A stretch of 64,000 nt of DNA, from positions 682,001 through 746,000 of the forward strand of contig CAWBFN010000001.1 in NCBI GenBank assembly GCA_963788125.1. Direction: 5' to 3'. Made by a program: the position numbers and the translations under genes. The notes beneath the pieces were generated by a model, which saw only the letters and a list, made by a program, of their open reading frames with translations, was not told the origin of the DNA and did no database searches. How positions within the stretch are numbered: position 1 is the first letter of the stretch; every line of letters starts with the position of its first letter. This document shows positions 62,906 to 64,000 of this stretch, piece after piece. Source of the DNA: Bog-473 sp963788125. GTDB taxonomy: Bacteria; Actinomycetota; Acidimicrobiia; Acidimicrobiales; RAAP-2.

Positions 62906-64000
62906 TCACTGCTCGGCCAGGATGGCGGCGATCTCGGCCAGGGGGTTGCGCACCACCGGTCCGGTCACCTCCACCTCCGCCCTCTCGATGACGCCGTTGA
63001 AGGGGAACGGGGCCTCGTAGCCCTCGCCGACGGCCGGCCCCCACTCGTACCCGCAGGTCAGCCCCACCCCCAACCCGTTGAAGCCGGCCGGGGTGAAACG
63101 CTCGATCGCGCCCTCGGCGACCACGTCGCCGTCCACCAGCAGCTGGGCCGACCCGCCGAGGCCGCCGTCCTTGGTGAACGCCAGGGCCACCCGGTGGGCG
63201 CCCGGGCGCAGCGGCACGGGGCTGGTGAGCACGTGGCGGCCCTTGCCGTAGAGGTTGTGCACGTAGCGCGGAAATCCGTGCAGGCAGTGCAGCGACCATC
63301 CGCCGAGCGCGGAGCCGGTGGCCAACAGCACCCCCTCGGCGACCGCCCCGTCGCCGACCACGACGTCGGCCCTCACCGTGTGCGACCGGTTCTGGACCGG
63401 CACGGCGACCGACTCGGGGACCGGTGCACCACCCGGAAAGTAGCGAAAGACCGAGCGGTCCCGCCGCTGGTCGGGTGGCTTGTTGATCAGCGCCCACAGC
63501 GGACGGTTGTCGAGGGGGAGCACGTCGTTGCGCTCGGCTTCGTCCCACCACAGGGCGACCAGCTCCGCCAGGCGCTCGGGCTCCGCGGCGGCCAGGTCGT
63601 CGGTCTCCGAGAAGTCCTGCGCCACGTGGTAGAGCTCCCAGACGTCGTCGTCGAAAGAGGCATTGGGATTGAGACCGTCGTCGTACACCGGTCCGACCGG
63701 GTGGAAGGTCACCGCCTTCCATCCGTCGTGGACGATGGCCCGGGAGCCGAACATCTCGAAGTACTGGGTCACGTGCGCGGTCGGGGCGTCCGCTCCTTCG
63801 GGACCGAGCACGTAGGCGAAGCTGGTGCCGTCAATGCGGGACTGGGCGACGCCCTCAATGTGCGAGGGCGCGGCGATCCCCACGAGCTCGAGCACGCTCG
63901 GCAGGACGTCGACGGCGTGGGTGAACTGGTGGCGGATGCCGCCTGCCGCCGGGCCGAGACGGGCCGGCCAGCTGACGATGCAGGGGTCTGCGACCCCACC
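62906..64000 (-). CDS. Arylsulfatase-family protein, C-terminal part (5' end outside window)
   Basis: The reverse frame runs from the window edge to TGA at 62906: PCIVSWPARLGPAAGG, HQFTHAVDVLPSVLELVGI, then YFEMFGSRAIVHDGWKAV, VWELYHVAQDFSETDDLAAAEPERLAELVALWWDEAERN. These are the typical C-terminal part of the large (about 770-residue) actinobacterial arylsulfatases, with a final beta domain (LGGWSLHCLHGFPRYVHNLYGKGRHVL). The catalytic Cys/Ser (formylglycine) site lies beyond the window, so activity cannot be judged. Converges on gltD with a 1-bp gap. Confidence 0.88.
   Translation of the reverse strand, partial: GGVADPCIVSWPARLGPAAGGIRHQFTHAVDVLPSVLELVGIAAPSHIEGVAQSRIDGTSFAYVLGPEGADAPTAHVTQYFEMFGSRAIVHDGWKAVTFHPVGPVYDDGLNPNASFDDDVWELYHVAQDFSETDDLAAAEPERLAELVALWWDEAERNDVLPLDNRPLWALINKPPDQRRDRSVFRYFPGGAPVPESVAVPVQNRSHTVRADVVVGDGAVAEGVLLATGSALGGWSLHCLHGFPRYVHNLYGKGRHVLTSPVPLRPGAHRVALAFTKDGGLGGSAQLLVDGDVVAEGAIERFTPAGFNGLGVGLTCGYEWGPAVGEGYEAPFPFNGVIERAEVEVTGPVVRNPLAEIAAILAEQ

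Overview
This is a GC-rich (roughly two-thirds G+C by eye) actinobacterial chromosome segment. Many GTG/TTG starts, F420/flavin-type LLM oxidoreductases, LytR-CpsA-Psr and TatA proteins, an Arr-type ADP-ribosyltransferase and a GltB/GltD pair with actinobacterial features point to Actinomycetota. Secreted proteins ending in GYWL..SDGGIF.FG repeats make an Acidimicrobiia-like organism my best guess, but that is inference and not proof. About 60 protein genes, one tRNA and several repeats and hairpins are supported.

Layout. 1-6.6 kb is core: ispH (cut by the window start), a DUF512 radical-SAM gene that runs into der, a secreted phosphoesterase, and gnd. 6.9-12.9 kb is envelope-related: a GT2 glycosyltransferase, a membrane hydrolase-like protein, an operon of LCP ligase, membrane endonuclease/phosphatase-fold protein and HAD phosphatase, then tatA. 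12.9-19.5 kb holds a VOC protein, an ECF sigma factor, a K+ channel with two RCK modules, a transglutaminase, an orphan KdpD-like sensor fragment and a Ca2+/cation exchanger.

19.8-33 kb is the accessory region. Two large secreted paralogues with beta-propeller-like repeats flank a tRNA-Pro(GGG). The last 43 bp of the tRNA locus are repeated exactly 4.76 kb downstream (27013-27055), which marks a tRNA-targeted island (22296-27055) with no recognisable integrase. It carries one of the paralogues, a start-less ORF remnant and a DUF6941-like gene. Base composition falls and gene density is low from about 25.5 to 33 kb, with small Cys-rich ORFs, strong hairpins, a broken SnoaL-like gene, secreted and lipoprotein genes and an apiosidase-like glycosidase.

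33-48 kb is mostly small-molecule metabolism and stress: SRPBCC, aldo/keto reductase, acyltransferase, esterase, LLM oxidoreductase overlapping an Arr rifamycin-inactivating enzyme, haloalkane-dehalogenase-type hydrolase, nitroreductase, a divergent MarR/winged-helix pair with two palindromic operators, DUF998, DUF899, an LLM/dehydrogenase operon, zinc-ribbon proteins and glutamate decarboxylase. 48-64 kb holds a ClC channel, an ATP-grasp enzyme overlapping a small ORF, PspA, CorA, patatin, thiO-thiS, gltB-gltD (preceded by 13-bp tandem repeats) and the 3' part of a sulfatase.

Four genes (DUF512, phosphoesterase, thiO, SnoaL-like) are each interrupted by a single-base indel, several beside homopolymers or short repeats. 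Assembly error and true decay cannot be separated here. The most notable items are the tRNA-bounded island with its repeat-protein pair, the palindromic in-frame insert in gltB, the ATP-grasp/small-ORF module and the MarR divergon.
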